Positions 1 to 7,394 of a stretch of 64,000 nt of DNA are shown piece by piece. Origin of the DNA: Neopusillimonas maritima (lineage in GTDB: Bacteria > Pseudomonadota > Gammaproteobacteria > Burkholderiales > Burkholderiaceae_B). The notes beneath the pieces were generated by a model, which was not told the origin of the DNA, ran no database searches, and saw only the letters and a program-made list of their open reading frames with translations. A program made the translations under genes and the position numbers. Location of the stretch: assembly GCF_003576595.1 (NCBI RefSeq), contig NZ_NQOU01000005.1, forward strand, positions 1-64,000, written 5' to 3'. The stretch's first letter is position 1; each line of letters starts with the position of its first letter.

Positions 1-88
1 AGGCGAAAAGGTATTTTGTTTCTTCATAGCTTCATTCTCTCAGGAAATGAAGCCTCCTCAAAACCCGGTTTGATTCACCTGTCCTTCA

Positions 89-409
89 GTGTTGTTAGTC
101 GGTCTCGACAGTATTGACGAAAAGCGACTGACTTTTAAAGACTTACTCAGAAGGTACTACGGTCCGGAGTTTGTGAGCACGCAGCTGTTGCAATGGGCCG
201 TGGATGAAAAACTCGAAACGGTTCTGATCGAACCGGGCAAGCCATGGCAGAACGGCACCAACGAGAGCTTTAACGGAAAATTCCGCGACGAATGCCTGTC
301 GATGGAATGGTTCCGCAATCGCTTGGAAGCCCGGGTCATCATCGAAGACCGATGTCGCCACTACAATGAGATCCGACTGCAACAAGACATTTTTTGGGGG
401 TGCTGGTGA
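89..409 (+). pseudogene. IS3-family transposase (OrfB), C-terminal fragment
   Basis: This is a remnant of the DDE integrase core of an IS3-family OrfB transposase. The stretch around residues 51-78 carries the hallmark PGKPWQNGTNESFNGKF and RDECLSMEWFRN, which contains the third catalytic acidic residue region. The second catalytic Asp, normally just before NGPEF, is lost: the sequence reads RRYYGPEF. The N-terminal half is missing. The usual end (YNEVRPHSSL and following) is broken after HYNEIR, where the reading runs into unrelated DNA. It therefore cannot encode an active enzyme. The ATG at 89 is only the first in-frame ATG and not a natural start. No clear inverted repeat was seen on either side in the 88 bases available upstream. 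Confidence 0.85.
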
Positions 410-626
410 GGCCAACATCCTACATATTTGAAATCTGAGCAGGTCTAACTATATTTGTACAGTGGTGCTTTTGCTTGAGTCCATTGTTCTGGTTCATGGC
501 CTGGACCCCAGCATTCGATCGCTGTGCCATCGCGACGAACGACTGGGCCGCATTTTTGTTAGGTGGAGCTTATAATTCCCGGAAGAGAAGGGCTTGCTTT
601 GTGCCATTTGAGGAATGGTTGACGAC
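410..626. other. Non-coding stretch between IS remnant and reductase gene
   Basis: No credible gene, hairpin or repeat was recognised here. It lies just downstream of the minus-strand reductase gene, where an oxygenase subunit gene would be expected if the pair had once been complete. The six-frame translations in this interval show no conserved motif. Confidence 0.4.
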
Positions 627-1583
627 CTACAGATCAAGCGTAAGCATTGCTGACTTAGCTCTAGAGCAGCAGGGCAGAATCTGGTTGTTAGCTGTTTTCT
701 CTGCATCCGTCAGGTATAAATCACGGTGATCAGGTTCACCTTCGATAACGCGAGTAAGACAAGTTCCGCAAACGCCCTCCTCACAAGACACGGGTATGAA
801 TACGTCATTCTCTTCCAGCACCCTTGTAATTGACTTACCCGGTGCGACATCAAGAATAGTTCCCGAACTAGCGATTTTTACCTTGAAGACTTTGTCGCCG
901 CTGGTATCGATTTCCCCTGCTCCGAAGTATTCAAAATGGATTTGGTCACTCGACCACCCGGCTTCTTTGGCTGAGTCGACGACATAGTCGATAAATCCTT
1001 TTGGGCCGCACACATAAAGATGAGTTGTTGGCGAAGGTTTAGCCATTAATGTTTTGAGATCAAGTTTCTGAGCATCATCACCGTCGTCGAAGTGGAAATG
1101 AACGCGGTCTGAAAACTCTGATGATTGAATCGTGTCCAGGAATGCAGTACGTTCACGTGACCGAGTACAGTAGTGCATTCTGAAAGCAGCATTGGTGCGA
1201 TTCAGTTGGTGTGCCATACTCAAAATCGGGGTTACACCAATACCACCAGCTAACAGCAAGCTTTGATTTGCACTAATGAGCGGAAAGTGATTTTTCGGCG
1301 TGCTAATTCTTAGTACGTCGCCCACTTTGATTTTTTTATGGATAGCGACTGAGCCCCCTCTTGACTCGGCATCTTTCAGTACAGCGATTACATAGCGGTG
1401 ACTTTCGGTGGAATCGTTCAGCAGTGAATACTGCCTAACGATTCCACCAGGCAGGTGTACGTCTATATGCGCACCCGCGGTGAAGTATGGTAGTTGTTTT
1501 CCGTCTACTTCGGCTAATTCAAGGCTGATGATATCAACGGCTTCAAAGATTTTATTGACAACAGTTACTGATAATTGATTCAT
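627..1583 (-). CDS. Phthalate-dioxygenase-reductase/VanB-type flavin and 2Fe-2S reductase
   Basis: This is a soluble electron-transfer subunit (318 aa) that takes electrons from NAD(P)H through flavin to a plant-type 2Fe-2S centre and on to a Rieske oxygenase. Three domains are visible in order. The flavin domain carries RQYSLLND near residue 50, the RxYS flavin motif. The nucleotide domain carries GGIGVTPI near 113 and VCGPKGF. The C-terminal ferredoxin has Cys at about 267, 272, 275 and 305 (C-x4-C-x2-C-x29-C). This order is that of phthalate dioxygenase reductase and vanillate demethylase VanB. It lies 96 bases downstream of livF on the same strand, so it may belong to the transporter operon. 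No oxygenase gene is present in the window, so the substrate is unknown. An aromatic or methoxylated aromatic acid is only a guess from the family. Confidence 0.87.
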   Translation of the reverse strand: MNQLSVTVVNKIFEAVDIISLELAEVDGKQLPYFTAGAHIDVHLPGGIVRQYSLLNDSTESHRYVIAVLKDAESRGGSVAIHKKIKVGDVLRISTPKNHFPLISANQSLLLAGGIGVTPILSMAHQLNRTNAAFRMHYCTRSRERTAFLDTIQSSEFSDRVHFHFDDGDDAQKLDLKTLMAKPSPTTHLYVCGPKGFIDYVVDSAKEAGWSSDQIHFEYFGAGEIDTSGDKVFKVKIASSGTILDVAPGKSITRVLEENDVFIPVSCEEGVCGTCLTRVIEGEPDHRDLYLTDAEKTANNQILPCCSRAKSAMLTLDL

Positions 1584-1679
1584 TACATTTAAAGGTTTAG
1601 TTGAGAAACTAGGCTTAAGAGCGAATTGAGTTGAATAGAAAGGTGAGCATCTCGGGCTCTGTATGCTTTTGGAGGTATT

Positions 1680-2390
1680 TCAAACGCCTAGATATTGAGT
1701 TAACAATTCAGGTTGTTGAATTAGGGCTGCACTCTGTTTTTCATGGACAACCACACCTTTCTCAAGGACAACGCAGCGGTCCGTGTTGGCCAGTACCTTG
1801 CGATAATTCCGATCAACGATCAGGGTGGCTACGCCAGTTTCACGAATCGTGCCGATAATGCGCCATATCTCGGCGATAATGAGGGGCGCTAGTCCCTCTG
1901 TTGCTTCATCAAGGATTAACACGTCCGGGTTCGTCATTAAGGCACGACCAATCGCTAGCATCTGCTGTTCACCCCCCGACAGCTGTTGTCCACCGTGCCC
2001 AAGCCGCTCTGTAAGCCTTGGAAATGTCTCTAGAACACGATCGTAGCTCCAGTCGTTGCGTTCGTTAACTCCGGGACGAGCTGCGACCAGTAGGTTTTCG
2101 CGAACATTTAGGTTTGGAAAAATACCTCTGCCTTCGGGTACATAAGCTACGCCGAGGCGTGATACTTGATGAGGTGCTGAGCGTGTGTGGTCATCACCTC
2201 GGATTTTGATTTGTCCAGAGCTAGGTCGTACATGTCCCATAAGAGTTCTGATCAATGTGCTCTTTCCCATGCCGTTTCGACCTAGTAGACCAACAGATTC
2301 ACCAGGATTAATTTTAAAATTGACATCAAACAGAATATGGCTCTCACCGTAGTGGGTGTTTAGACTTTTTGCTTCGATCAAACTGCTCAT
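1680..2390 (-). CDS. livF: LivF-type ABC transporter ATP-binding protein
   Basis: One of the two cytoplasmic ATPases of a branched-chain-amino-acid-type (HAAT family) importer, 236 aa. Walker A is GRNGMGKST (about 37-45), the signature is LSGGEQQ and Walker B is LILDEATEGLAP. The switch region reads LIVDRN. Its ATG overlaps the stop of livG by four bases (ATGA type), which suggests translational coupling. This family carries amino acids, but many members carry aromatic acids, amides or urea. The neighbouring reductase makes an aromatic acid possible here, but the sequence does not prove it. Confidence 0.93.
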   Translation of the reverse strand: MSSLIEAKSLNTHYGESHILFDVNFKINPGESVGLLGRNGMGKSTLIRTLMGHVRPSSGQIKIRGDDHTRSAPHQVSRLGVAYVPEGRGIFPNLNVRENLLVAARPGVNERNDWSYDRVLETFPRLTERLGHGGQQLSGGEQQMLAIGRALMTNPDVLILDEATEGLAPLIIAEIWRIIGTIRETGVATLIVDRNYRKVLANTDRCVVLEKGVVVHEKQSAALIQQPELLTQYLGV

Positions 2391-3136
2391 GCTTCATCCC
2401 CCAAGTAAGCTGTTTGCACATCGGGGTTATTGCGGATTTCCTCAGGTTCACCATGAGCGATTACGCATCCGTTCACCATAACGGTGATTTCGTCGGAAAT
2501 GCGAAAAACAGCATCCATGTCATGTTCGACTAGTAAGACAGCATGTTCTTTCTTTAGGTCGTTTAATAGGCCAAGCATGCGATCGGTTTCTTCTGCCCCC
2601 ATGCCAGCGAGTGGCTCATCGAGTAGGAGCACTTTGGGTCGAGTGGCGAGACACATCGCGATTTCGAGTTGGCGTTTTCCACCATGAGAAAGAAGGCCAG
2701 CTTTGCGATGGGCAAACTGTGATAAACCCGCGAGCTCCAGTGCGTGACTGGCAGCTTCATTAGTAAAGTCACATTTTGTATGTGGTGTGCCCCAATTCCA
2801 GAATTTCTGGTGCTTGGATTGCGCGGAAATTCGACAGTTTTCGTGGACTGATAAGGAGGGGAAGATTGTTGTGCGTTGATAGCTTCGTCCGAGGCCTGCT
2901 TGAGCTCGATCTGGTTGTGACCAGTCTGTTATGTCTTTATCCAACATCTTAATTTGACCCTCGTTGGGTGGGATTTCACCTGATAGCACACTGACAAGTG
3001 TGGACTTTCCCGCACCGTTCGTACCGATCACTGCATGGACAGCACCCTGATTTAGGTTGAGTGATGCGTTGTTAATGGCGATTAAGCCTCCGAAGCGTCG
3101 TGTTATGTTTTTTGCTGATAAAAGTGTTTGAGACAT
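2387..3136 (-). CDS. livG: LivG-type ABC transporter ATP-binding protein
   Basis: Second ATPase of the importer, 249 aa. It has Walker A GTNGAGKST (about 38-46), an unusual signature region LLSHGGKRQLEIAM in place of LSxGQQ, Walker B LLLDEPLAGMG and the H-loop LLVEHDMD. The C-terminal extension after the H-loop is typical of LivG and ends near YLGDEA. It starts nine bases after the stop of livM and overlaps livF by four bases, so all transporter genes appear to be one transcript read right to left. Confidence 0.93.
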   Translation of the reverse strand: MSQTLLSAKNITRRFGGLIAINNASLNLNQGAVHAVIGTNGAGKSTLVSVLSGEIPPNEGQIKMLDKDITDWSQPDRAQAGLGRSYQRTTIFPSLSVHENCRISAQSKHQKFWNWGTPHTKCDFTNEAASHALELAGLSQFAHRKAGLLSHGGKRQLEIAMCLATRPKVLLLDEPLAGMGAEETDRMLGLLNDLKKEHAVLLVEHDMDAVFRISDEITVMVNGCVIAHGEPEEIRNNPDVQTAYLGDEA

Positions 3137-3145
3137 GCCTAGACC

Positions 3146-4156
3146 TTAATGTACTGTTGCTGAGCGTACTGTTGGTGATGGTTTTTTTTTGCCACGTCTT
3201 TTACTGAGCTGTTTCGGCAGACCGATCAAACCTGTCGGCATAAGTGCCACCAGCGCGATCACGGTGAGACCAAAAGTTAGGTGCCAGTGGACGGCAAACG
3301 CGCCAAAAATTGCTTCTGATTGGAAGAGTTCTTGCAGAAAAATGAGGCCAGCTGCTCCGATCATCGCACCCCATAGTCGACTGGTCCCCCCCAGAATGAC
3401 CATGAATAGAACAATGCCCGATTGCTCCCAGCTCAGCAATTCCGGATTGACGTAGCCGTCCTTAATCGCGTACAGCACTCCTGCAAGGCCGCCAAATCCT
3501 GCCGCTACGATGTAAGCGGTGAGCTTGTAACCAAAGGTCGAATACCCGACAGCTCGCATACGCTGTTCGTTGACGTGTATACCTGTTAGCGCCGCTCCGA
3601 ACCGTGAACGCATGAGGATGGTCAGAAAACCCCAAGTAAATATCAGGCATCCGAGGGTAAAGACATAAAACGAGTAATTGCTACTGATGTCGAGAAGAAC
3701 AGCGTCTCCGATTCGTAATTCTGGGCGCGTATTCAGATAAATGCCGTCAGTACCACCCCCGAGTTTGGTGTCGTGAAAGACGTAGTAGGCCATTTGCGCA
3801 AATGCTAGCGTGACCATGATGAAGTACACCCCTTTGGTTTTCAGGGCTAAAGGACCTGTGATTAAGGCGTAAACCATGGCAGATATCACCGCTACAGGCA
3901 CAAGCCATAAAAGGTTGCCAGCCGCGAATTCGGGCGACAGTAGCGTGACTGCGTAAGCAGAAACTCCAAAAAAAGCGGCGTGTCCTAGGCTGATCAAACC
4001 TGTGCATCCAACCAGTAATTGAAGGCTCAGTGCAAAAATACTGTAGATCATGACTTTGATGATCAACGTCGTGTAGTAGGCGGTTGTTATCATTGGTAAA
4101 AAGGCGATAACAATAACCAGTGTTAGCATCAAAAGAGTGCGAGATTTTGAATTCAT
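3146..4156 (-). CDS. livM: LivM-type ABC transporter permease
   Basis: Integral inner-membrane permease of the importer, 336 aa, with about eight to ten hydrophobic segments. The conserved LivM stretches are GCTGLISLGHAAFFGVSAY near residue 50 and AFAQMAYYVFHDTKLGGGTDG near 117-137. The loop AGFGGLAGVLYA precedes the FMVILGGTSRLWGAMIGA segment, the ATPase-contact region of the family. The C-terminus is short and basic (RRGKKKPSP). Six bases separate it from livH. It pairs with LivH to form the membrane channel. Confidence 0.93.
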   Translation of the reverse strand: MNSKSRTLLMLTLVIVIAFLPMITTAYYTTLIIKVMIYSIFALSLQLLVGCTGLISLGHAAFFGVSAYAVTLLSPEFAAGNLLWLVPVAVISAMVYALITGPLALKTKGVYFIMVTLAFAQMAYYVFHDTKLGGGTDGIYLNTRPELRIGDAVLLDISSNYSFYVFTLGCLIFTWGFLTILMRSRFGAALTGIHVNEQRMRAVGYSTFGYKLTAYIVAAGFGGLAGVLYAIKDGYVNPELLSWEQSGIVLFMVILGGTSRLWGAMIGAAGLIFLQELFQSEAIFGAFAVHWHLTFGLTVIALVALMPTGLIGLPKQLSKRRGKKKPSPTVRSATVH

Positions 4157-4162
4157 TTCGCA

Positions 4163-5044
4163 TCAGCCTTGTTTAAATAGCCCTTCAGGCTTGAAGAGGA
4201 GAATGGTTGCCATCATTATGTAGACGAGAACTCCGGCGACCTGAGGAAATAGAATTTGACCGAAAGTGTCGACAAATCCAATCAACATTGCGGCGATAAA
4301 GGCACCCTTAATCGAGCCGATGCCACCGATGACCACGACGACAAAGCAGATAATGATGACGGCATTCCCCATGCCTGGATACACCGATGAAACTGGTGCT
4401 GCAATTGCCCCCGCTAGTGCAGCCAAAGCAACGCCAAGTGCAAATACGACACGAAACAGTTGATTGATATCGATGCCCAGTGAGTTGATCATTTCCCGAT
4501 TGCTGGCGCCGGCTCGGATCATCATGCCTAGTCGGGTGCGTGACAGTAGCCAATACATGAAGACAGCAACAATGATGCAAACCGCCGATATGAAAAGTCG
4601 GTAAGTTGGGTATGTCATGAGATCGCCAAGTTGAATAGAACCGCTGAGCCATTCTGGGGCCGATACGCCGTGTACATCGTTGTCGATGATAATGCTGCGT
4701 AGTTCCTCAAAAACCAAAATCAGCCCATAGGTCATAAGGACCTGTTGAAGGTGGTCGCGTGTGTACAGATAGCTGTAGAAGGCCCACTCAAGAAAATAGC
4801 CGAGTAGGGCAGCCAGAACAATGCAGACCAGAACAGTAGTAATGAAGCCCCCTCCCAGGTACTGCGCCACCAAAGGCTGGAGAGCAAAGGCCATATAGGC
4901 ACCGATCATGTAGAAACTACCATGTGCCAGGTTAATAATGCCCATGATGCCGAAGATAAGTGTCAGTCCACTGGCTACTAAAAATAGCAGTAATCCATAT
5001 TGGACAGCGTTCAGGCACTGAATAAGGTAAGTGGTCACGTCCAC
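4163..5044 (-). CDS. livH: LivH-type ABC transporter permease
   Basis: Integral membrane permease, about 293 aa. The family's N-terminal motif GLLLFLVASGLTLIFGIMG is followed by INLAHGSFYMIGAY. The open frame extends upstream to 5152, but that would overlap the binding-protein gene and adds 36 residues without family likeness. I prefer the GTG at 5044-5042, which has an AAAAGGAA Shine-Dalgarno five bases in front; a second GTG lies two codons downstream. The C-terminus ends in ATILLFKPEGLFKQG, the usual LivH ending. It lies 76 bases downstream of the binding-protein gene. Confidence 0.9.
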   Translation of the reverse strand: MDVTTYLIQCLNAVQYGLLLFLVASGLTLIFGIMGIINLAHGSFYMIGAYMAFALQPLVAQYLGGGFITTVLVCIVLAALLGYFLEWAFYSYLYTRDHLQQVLMTYGLILVFEELRSIIIDNDVHGVSAPEWLSGSIQLGDLMTYPTYRLFISAVCIIVAVFMYWLLSRTRLGMMIRAGASNREMINSLGIDINQLFRVVFALGVALAALAGAIAAPVSSVYPGMGNAVIIICFVVVVIGGIGSIKGAFIAAMLIGFVDTFGQILFPQVAGVLVYIMMATILLFKPEGLFKQG

Positions 5045-5120
5045 AACCGTTCCTTTTCTAAAGATTTGTGCCTCTTTCTTGACGATAAATTGATCATTGT
5101 CAAAAAAGAGGCGAGACAAA

Positions 5121-6275
5121 TTAGAGTTTGCAGCCCCGTGCTGGGTCGGCAAGTTTCTCTACAGCAACTTTAACGATTTCATTTTTGCCATTCTTTACTT
5201 GGCGAAGATAAATATCTTGGATCGGATTGCCTGCAGCGGACAACTTGAATTGACCTCGGGGGCTGTCGACCACGGCGTTGCTCATAGCTTCATGCATTTG
5301 GTCGCGTTTCTTAATGTCGCCACCAACTGCTTTCAGGCCTGCGTCAAGTAACTGCGCCGCGTCGTAACCTTGCATCGCGTATACGTCAATCGGATTGGAT
5401 GGATAGCGCTTCGAGAAACTAGCGCGGAAAGCATTGTCACGTGGAGTGTTTAAGTTGTCGGCGTAATGAAGCGTTGTTAAAAGGCCATCAGCTGAAGCAC
5501 CTTGGGCTTCGAGAGTACCGTCGGTTAAGAAGCCGCTACCTAATAGTGGAATATTGGCAGCTAGGTTTGCGCCGGCATAATCTTGTACAAATTTGACTGC
5601 GCCACTACCCGCAAAGAAGGCATAAACAACGTCAGGCTTAATTGACGCAATTTCCGTCAATAGAGGCTGGAACTCAACGGTAGGGAAGGGTACAGTCAGG
5701 TGTCTGATTACTTTTCCGCCTTTCTCTTCAAAAGCCTCTTTGAATCCATCGGTCGATTCTTGGCCGGCAGCGTAGTTCCAAGTGATTGTGACGGCAGTCT
5801 TGTAACCCTTATCGATAGCGACCGGTCCCATCGCGTAGCCTGGTTGCCAATTTGAAAATGATGTTCGGAATACACCTTTGCTGCACAGTGGGCCAGTAAT
5901 CGCATCAGCACCTGCATTAGGAATAATTAGTGTTACACCCGCATCCTTAGCAGCCTTTGCTAAGGCCATTGCTACGCCTGAGTGCACCGACCCGACCAGC
6001 ACATCAACTTGGTCTCGTTTAATGAGTCTATTTGCATTGTCAGGACCTTTTGATGGATTGGATTCGTCATCGACCCGAAAGTACTGGATATCTTGACCTG
6101 CCAGTTTTCCACCTTGCTCTTCAACATAAAGCTTGAAGGCATTTTCGATCGTTTGTCCGATTGTTCCGTAAGCGCCACTGTACGGAAGCATGAAACCAAC
6201 CTTTACAGTTGCTGAAGCTTGAGCGCAAGCGACTGTAAAGAGCGTTGCCGTGGCAAGAATCTTCAATTTCTTCAT
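5121..6275 (-). CDS. Periplasmic substrate-binding protein of Liv-type ABC transporter
   Basis: Periplasmic binding protein of the type I fold (Leu/Ile/Val-binding family, Peripla_BP_6), 384 aa. A signal peptide covers roughly residues 1-22 (KKLKILATATLFTVACAQASA), followed by VKVGFMLPYSGAYGTIG, the usual first strand and ligand loop. Also visible are NRLIKRDQVDVLVGSVHSG and GYDAAQLLDAGLKAVGG. It is the first gene of the minus-strand operon and gives it its specificity. A palindrome and a possible promoter lie directly upstream (6294-6343), and CTGGAG sits before the ATG as ribosome binding site. The ligand cannot be read from sequence: members bind amino acids, amides or aromatic acids. Confidence 0.92.
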   Translation of the reverse strand: MKKLKILATATLFTVACAQASATVKVGFMLPYSGAYGTIGQTIENAFKLYVEEQGGKLAGQDIQYFRVDDESNPSKGPDNANRLIKRDQVDVLVGSVHSGVAMALAKAAKDAGVTLIIPNAGADAITGPLCSKGVFRTSFSNWQPGYAMGPVAIDKGYKTAVTITWNYAAGQESTDGFKEAFEEKGGKVIRHLTVPFPTVEFQPLLTEIASIKPDVVYAFFAGSGAVKFVQDYAGANLAANIPLLGSGFLTDGTLEAQGASADGLLTTLHYADNLNTPRDNAFRASFSKRYPSNPIDVYAMQGYDAAQLLDAGLKAVGGDIKKRDQMHEAMSNAVVDSPRGQFKLSAAGNPIQDIYLRQVKNGKNEIVKVAVEKLADPARGCKL

Positions 6276-6293
6276 TTGTCTACTCCAGGTTAT

Positions 6294-6322
6294 TTATTGA
6301 CGCACAATACCGTCATTTTCAA
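6294..6322 (-). promoter_or_regulatory. Possible sigma-70 promoter of the ABC transporter operon
   Basis: On the minus strand TTGAAA (6322-6317) and CAATAA (6299-6294) are separated by 17 bases. This is a plausible but weak -35/-10 pair, about 19 bases ahead of the binding-protein ATG. The assignment rests on position and partial match only. An adjoining palindrome (6323-6343) directly abuts the -35 hexamer. Confidence 0.35.
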
Positions 6323-6343
6323 AATGTCCATTAGGTGGACATT
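6323..6343. promoter_or_regulatory. 21-base perfect-arm palindrome, probable operator of the ABC operon
   Basis: The arms AATGTCCA and TGGACATT are perfect 8-base inverted repeats around the spacer TTAGG. The palindrome lies 48-68 bases upstream of the binding-protein ATG and touches the proposed -35 box. This is a typical size and place for a dimeric regulator site. No regulator gene lies beside it, so the binding protein is unknown. Confidence 0.5.
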
Positions 6344-6474
6344 AGTATCATTTTAAGTGAAGAGGTTTGTATCCGCTAGTCTTATAGGTAGGCACCTAGG
6401 GAAATCCCCACGTTGATCCGACGTTTTGCAGCACTTAGGCCATTTTGTTTTATGACGGGTTAGTTGATGTGGCC

Positions 6475-6558
6475 TGTCCCGGCTTTTTCGATCTACGGTA
6501 ACTTGAGATAATGGTCTCTTGGACGGAGAGAGGCACATGAAGAAGAACCGATACAGCG
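6475..6558 (+). mobile_element. Probable IS3-family left end with the first codons of orfA
   Basis: From TGTCCCGG at 6475 the sequence leads to a good ribosome binding site (GGAGAGAGG) and an ATG at 6537. The first seven codons read MKKNRYS, which resembles the start of IS3-family OrfA proteins (MKKxRYS/T). The reading then loses likeness exactly where the 23-base IS21-type repeats begin. My reading is that an IS21-family element inserted into orfA of an older IS3 element. The transposase tail at 89-409 could belong to the same kind of IS, but this is not shown. The match is short, so confidence is low. Confidence 0.35.
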
Positions 6559-6707
6559 ACTGGGTATTTCGGAGCAACGTGACCACTGATTTCGGCCGAA
6601 CGTGACCGACGGTTTCGCTCCAACGTGACCGCCCATTTCGGCTGAACGTGACCGATTTTTGCCTTTGACCGAAATGGGCGGTCACGATAGCGAAATGGCC
6701 TGTCACG
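6555..6707. repeat. 23-base-period repeat array of an IS21-family left end
   Basis: Four 18-base units of the form CGTGACCNNNNNTTTCGS or close to it start at 6578, 6601, 6624 and 6647. Each is joined by a 5-base linker ending in AA, so the period is exactly 23; the fourth unit is less regular at its end. A degenerate tail of a fifth unit (TATTTCGG) ends at 6572 in the same phase. Two inverted copies follow at 6669-6686 and 6690-6707. The copy at 6624-6641 (CGTGACCGCCCATTTCGG) and that at 6669-6686 are perfect reverse complements. Multiple terminal repeats that bind IstA, placed just before istA, are typical of IS21-family ends, and an istA remnant does begin 92 bases downstream. Confidence 0.75.
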
Positions 6708-6798
6708 ATGCCGTGACGGCATCCTACAGCGGCGTGACGGTGTTGCGCATAGAACGAACTTAAAGCGGGTACGCTTGCCGGTTTCCACGGAGAAGCCA

Positions 6799-7130
6799 AT
6801 GCCCGCGCAAAGGATGACTATGCGTAAGATTAAAAATGTACTGTGCCTCAAATTGCAGGCAAGGTTGTCGCGTGAACACATTGCTACGGCCTTGCACATA
6901 TCCAAAGGGGTCGTTGCCAAATACATCGGCCTGGCCGGCGCGGCGGGGCTGGACTGGACTGGACTGGGCGTCGATCCGTGACCTTGACGAAACGCAACTA
7001 GAACACCGTTTGCTGAGCAAGCCGGTCAAGCGGTCGGACTACGTGCTGCCAGACTACGGTCGAATCTAGCAGGAGTTGCAGCGAAAAGGCGTGACCCTCA
7101 TGCTGCTGTGGGACGAATACCAGACCGAGT
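6799..7130 (+). pseudogene. istA: IS21-family istA transposase, 5' remnant with frameshift and stop
   Basis: The ATG at 6799 has GGAG upstream and starts MPAQRMTMRKIKNVLCLKL. It continues to the helix-turn-helix LSREHIATALHISKGVVAKY, as in IstA. The frame breaks at 6953-6967, where ACTGG stands three times in tandem; two surplus copies (10 bases) shift the frame by +1. In the new frame the protein likeness resumes (SIRDLDETQLEHRLLSKPV, then SDYVLPDYGRI). It meets a TAG at 7067 and then continues in the same frame (QELQRKGVTLMLLWDEYQ) until likeness ends near 7130. The DDE domain and the istB helper gene are absent. The element is dead. Confidence 0.8.
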
Positions 7131-7244
7131 ATGCAGTCATTGATTTCATTGCGCTCCTTTTACCCCCTAGACCTTGACCTGCTACTCGCCCACAAGAGAC
7201 GATGAACCCCGATATCAAGAGTCGGAAAAGCATGACGCATGCTA

Positions 7245-7394
7245 CTAACAAACTTGATCCATAAGATCGTTGTTGCTGAGTCCCACCAGGGGTTTGCCTT
7301 CGAGGCTTGGGCGCATCACGCGCTCGCAGGAGCAGTAAAAGCTGTTGCCGTCGATCAGGGCGATACGCTGCTGGTGTGTGGTCGAAACGTCCAT
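7245..7394 (-). pseudogene. umuC: umuC 5' fragment (DNA polymerase V catalytic subunit), truncated
   Basis: The ATG at 7394 opens a frame of 49 codons. Residues 11-43 read IALIDGNSFYCSCERVMRPS and onward to GLSNND, which is the N-terminal palm segment of Y-family polymerase UmuC, including the first catalytic Asp (IDGNSFY). Likeness stops abruptly after SNND, near 7268, and a TAG follows at 7247-7245. About nine tenths of the roughly 420-residue protein is missing. The start overlaps the end of umuD by 40 bases on the same strand, so this was a umuDC operon. The breakpoint lies just past the istA remnant, which suggests that a deletion joined the two. Confidence 0.85.

Noticed and set aside
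89-409. A functional transposase gene
   Set aside because: The N-terminal half, the catalytic Asp before NGPEF and the normal C-terminus are missing.
1680-2390. Degenerate LivF because the switch reads LIVDRN instead of LVEQN
   Set aside because: LivF proteins generally lack the H-loop histidine, and all other ATPase motifs are intact, so the gene is not regarded as damaged.
6578-6707. The 23-base repeats as a small CRISPR array
   Set aside because: The units are 18 bases with 5-base linkers, the linkers are too short to be spacers, two copies are inverted, and an istA remnant follows. The array fits an IS21-family end.
6353-7069. Several overlapping open frames of 70-158 codons around the IS21 repeats
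   Set aside because: They are low-complexity translations of the repeats, rich in Arg and Pro, and contradict the clear istA reading.
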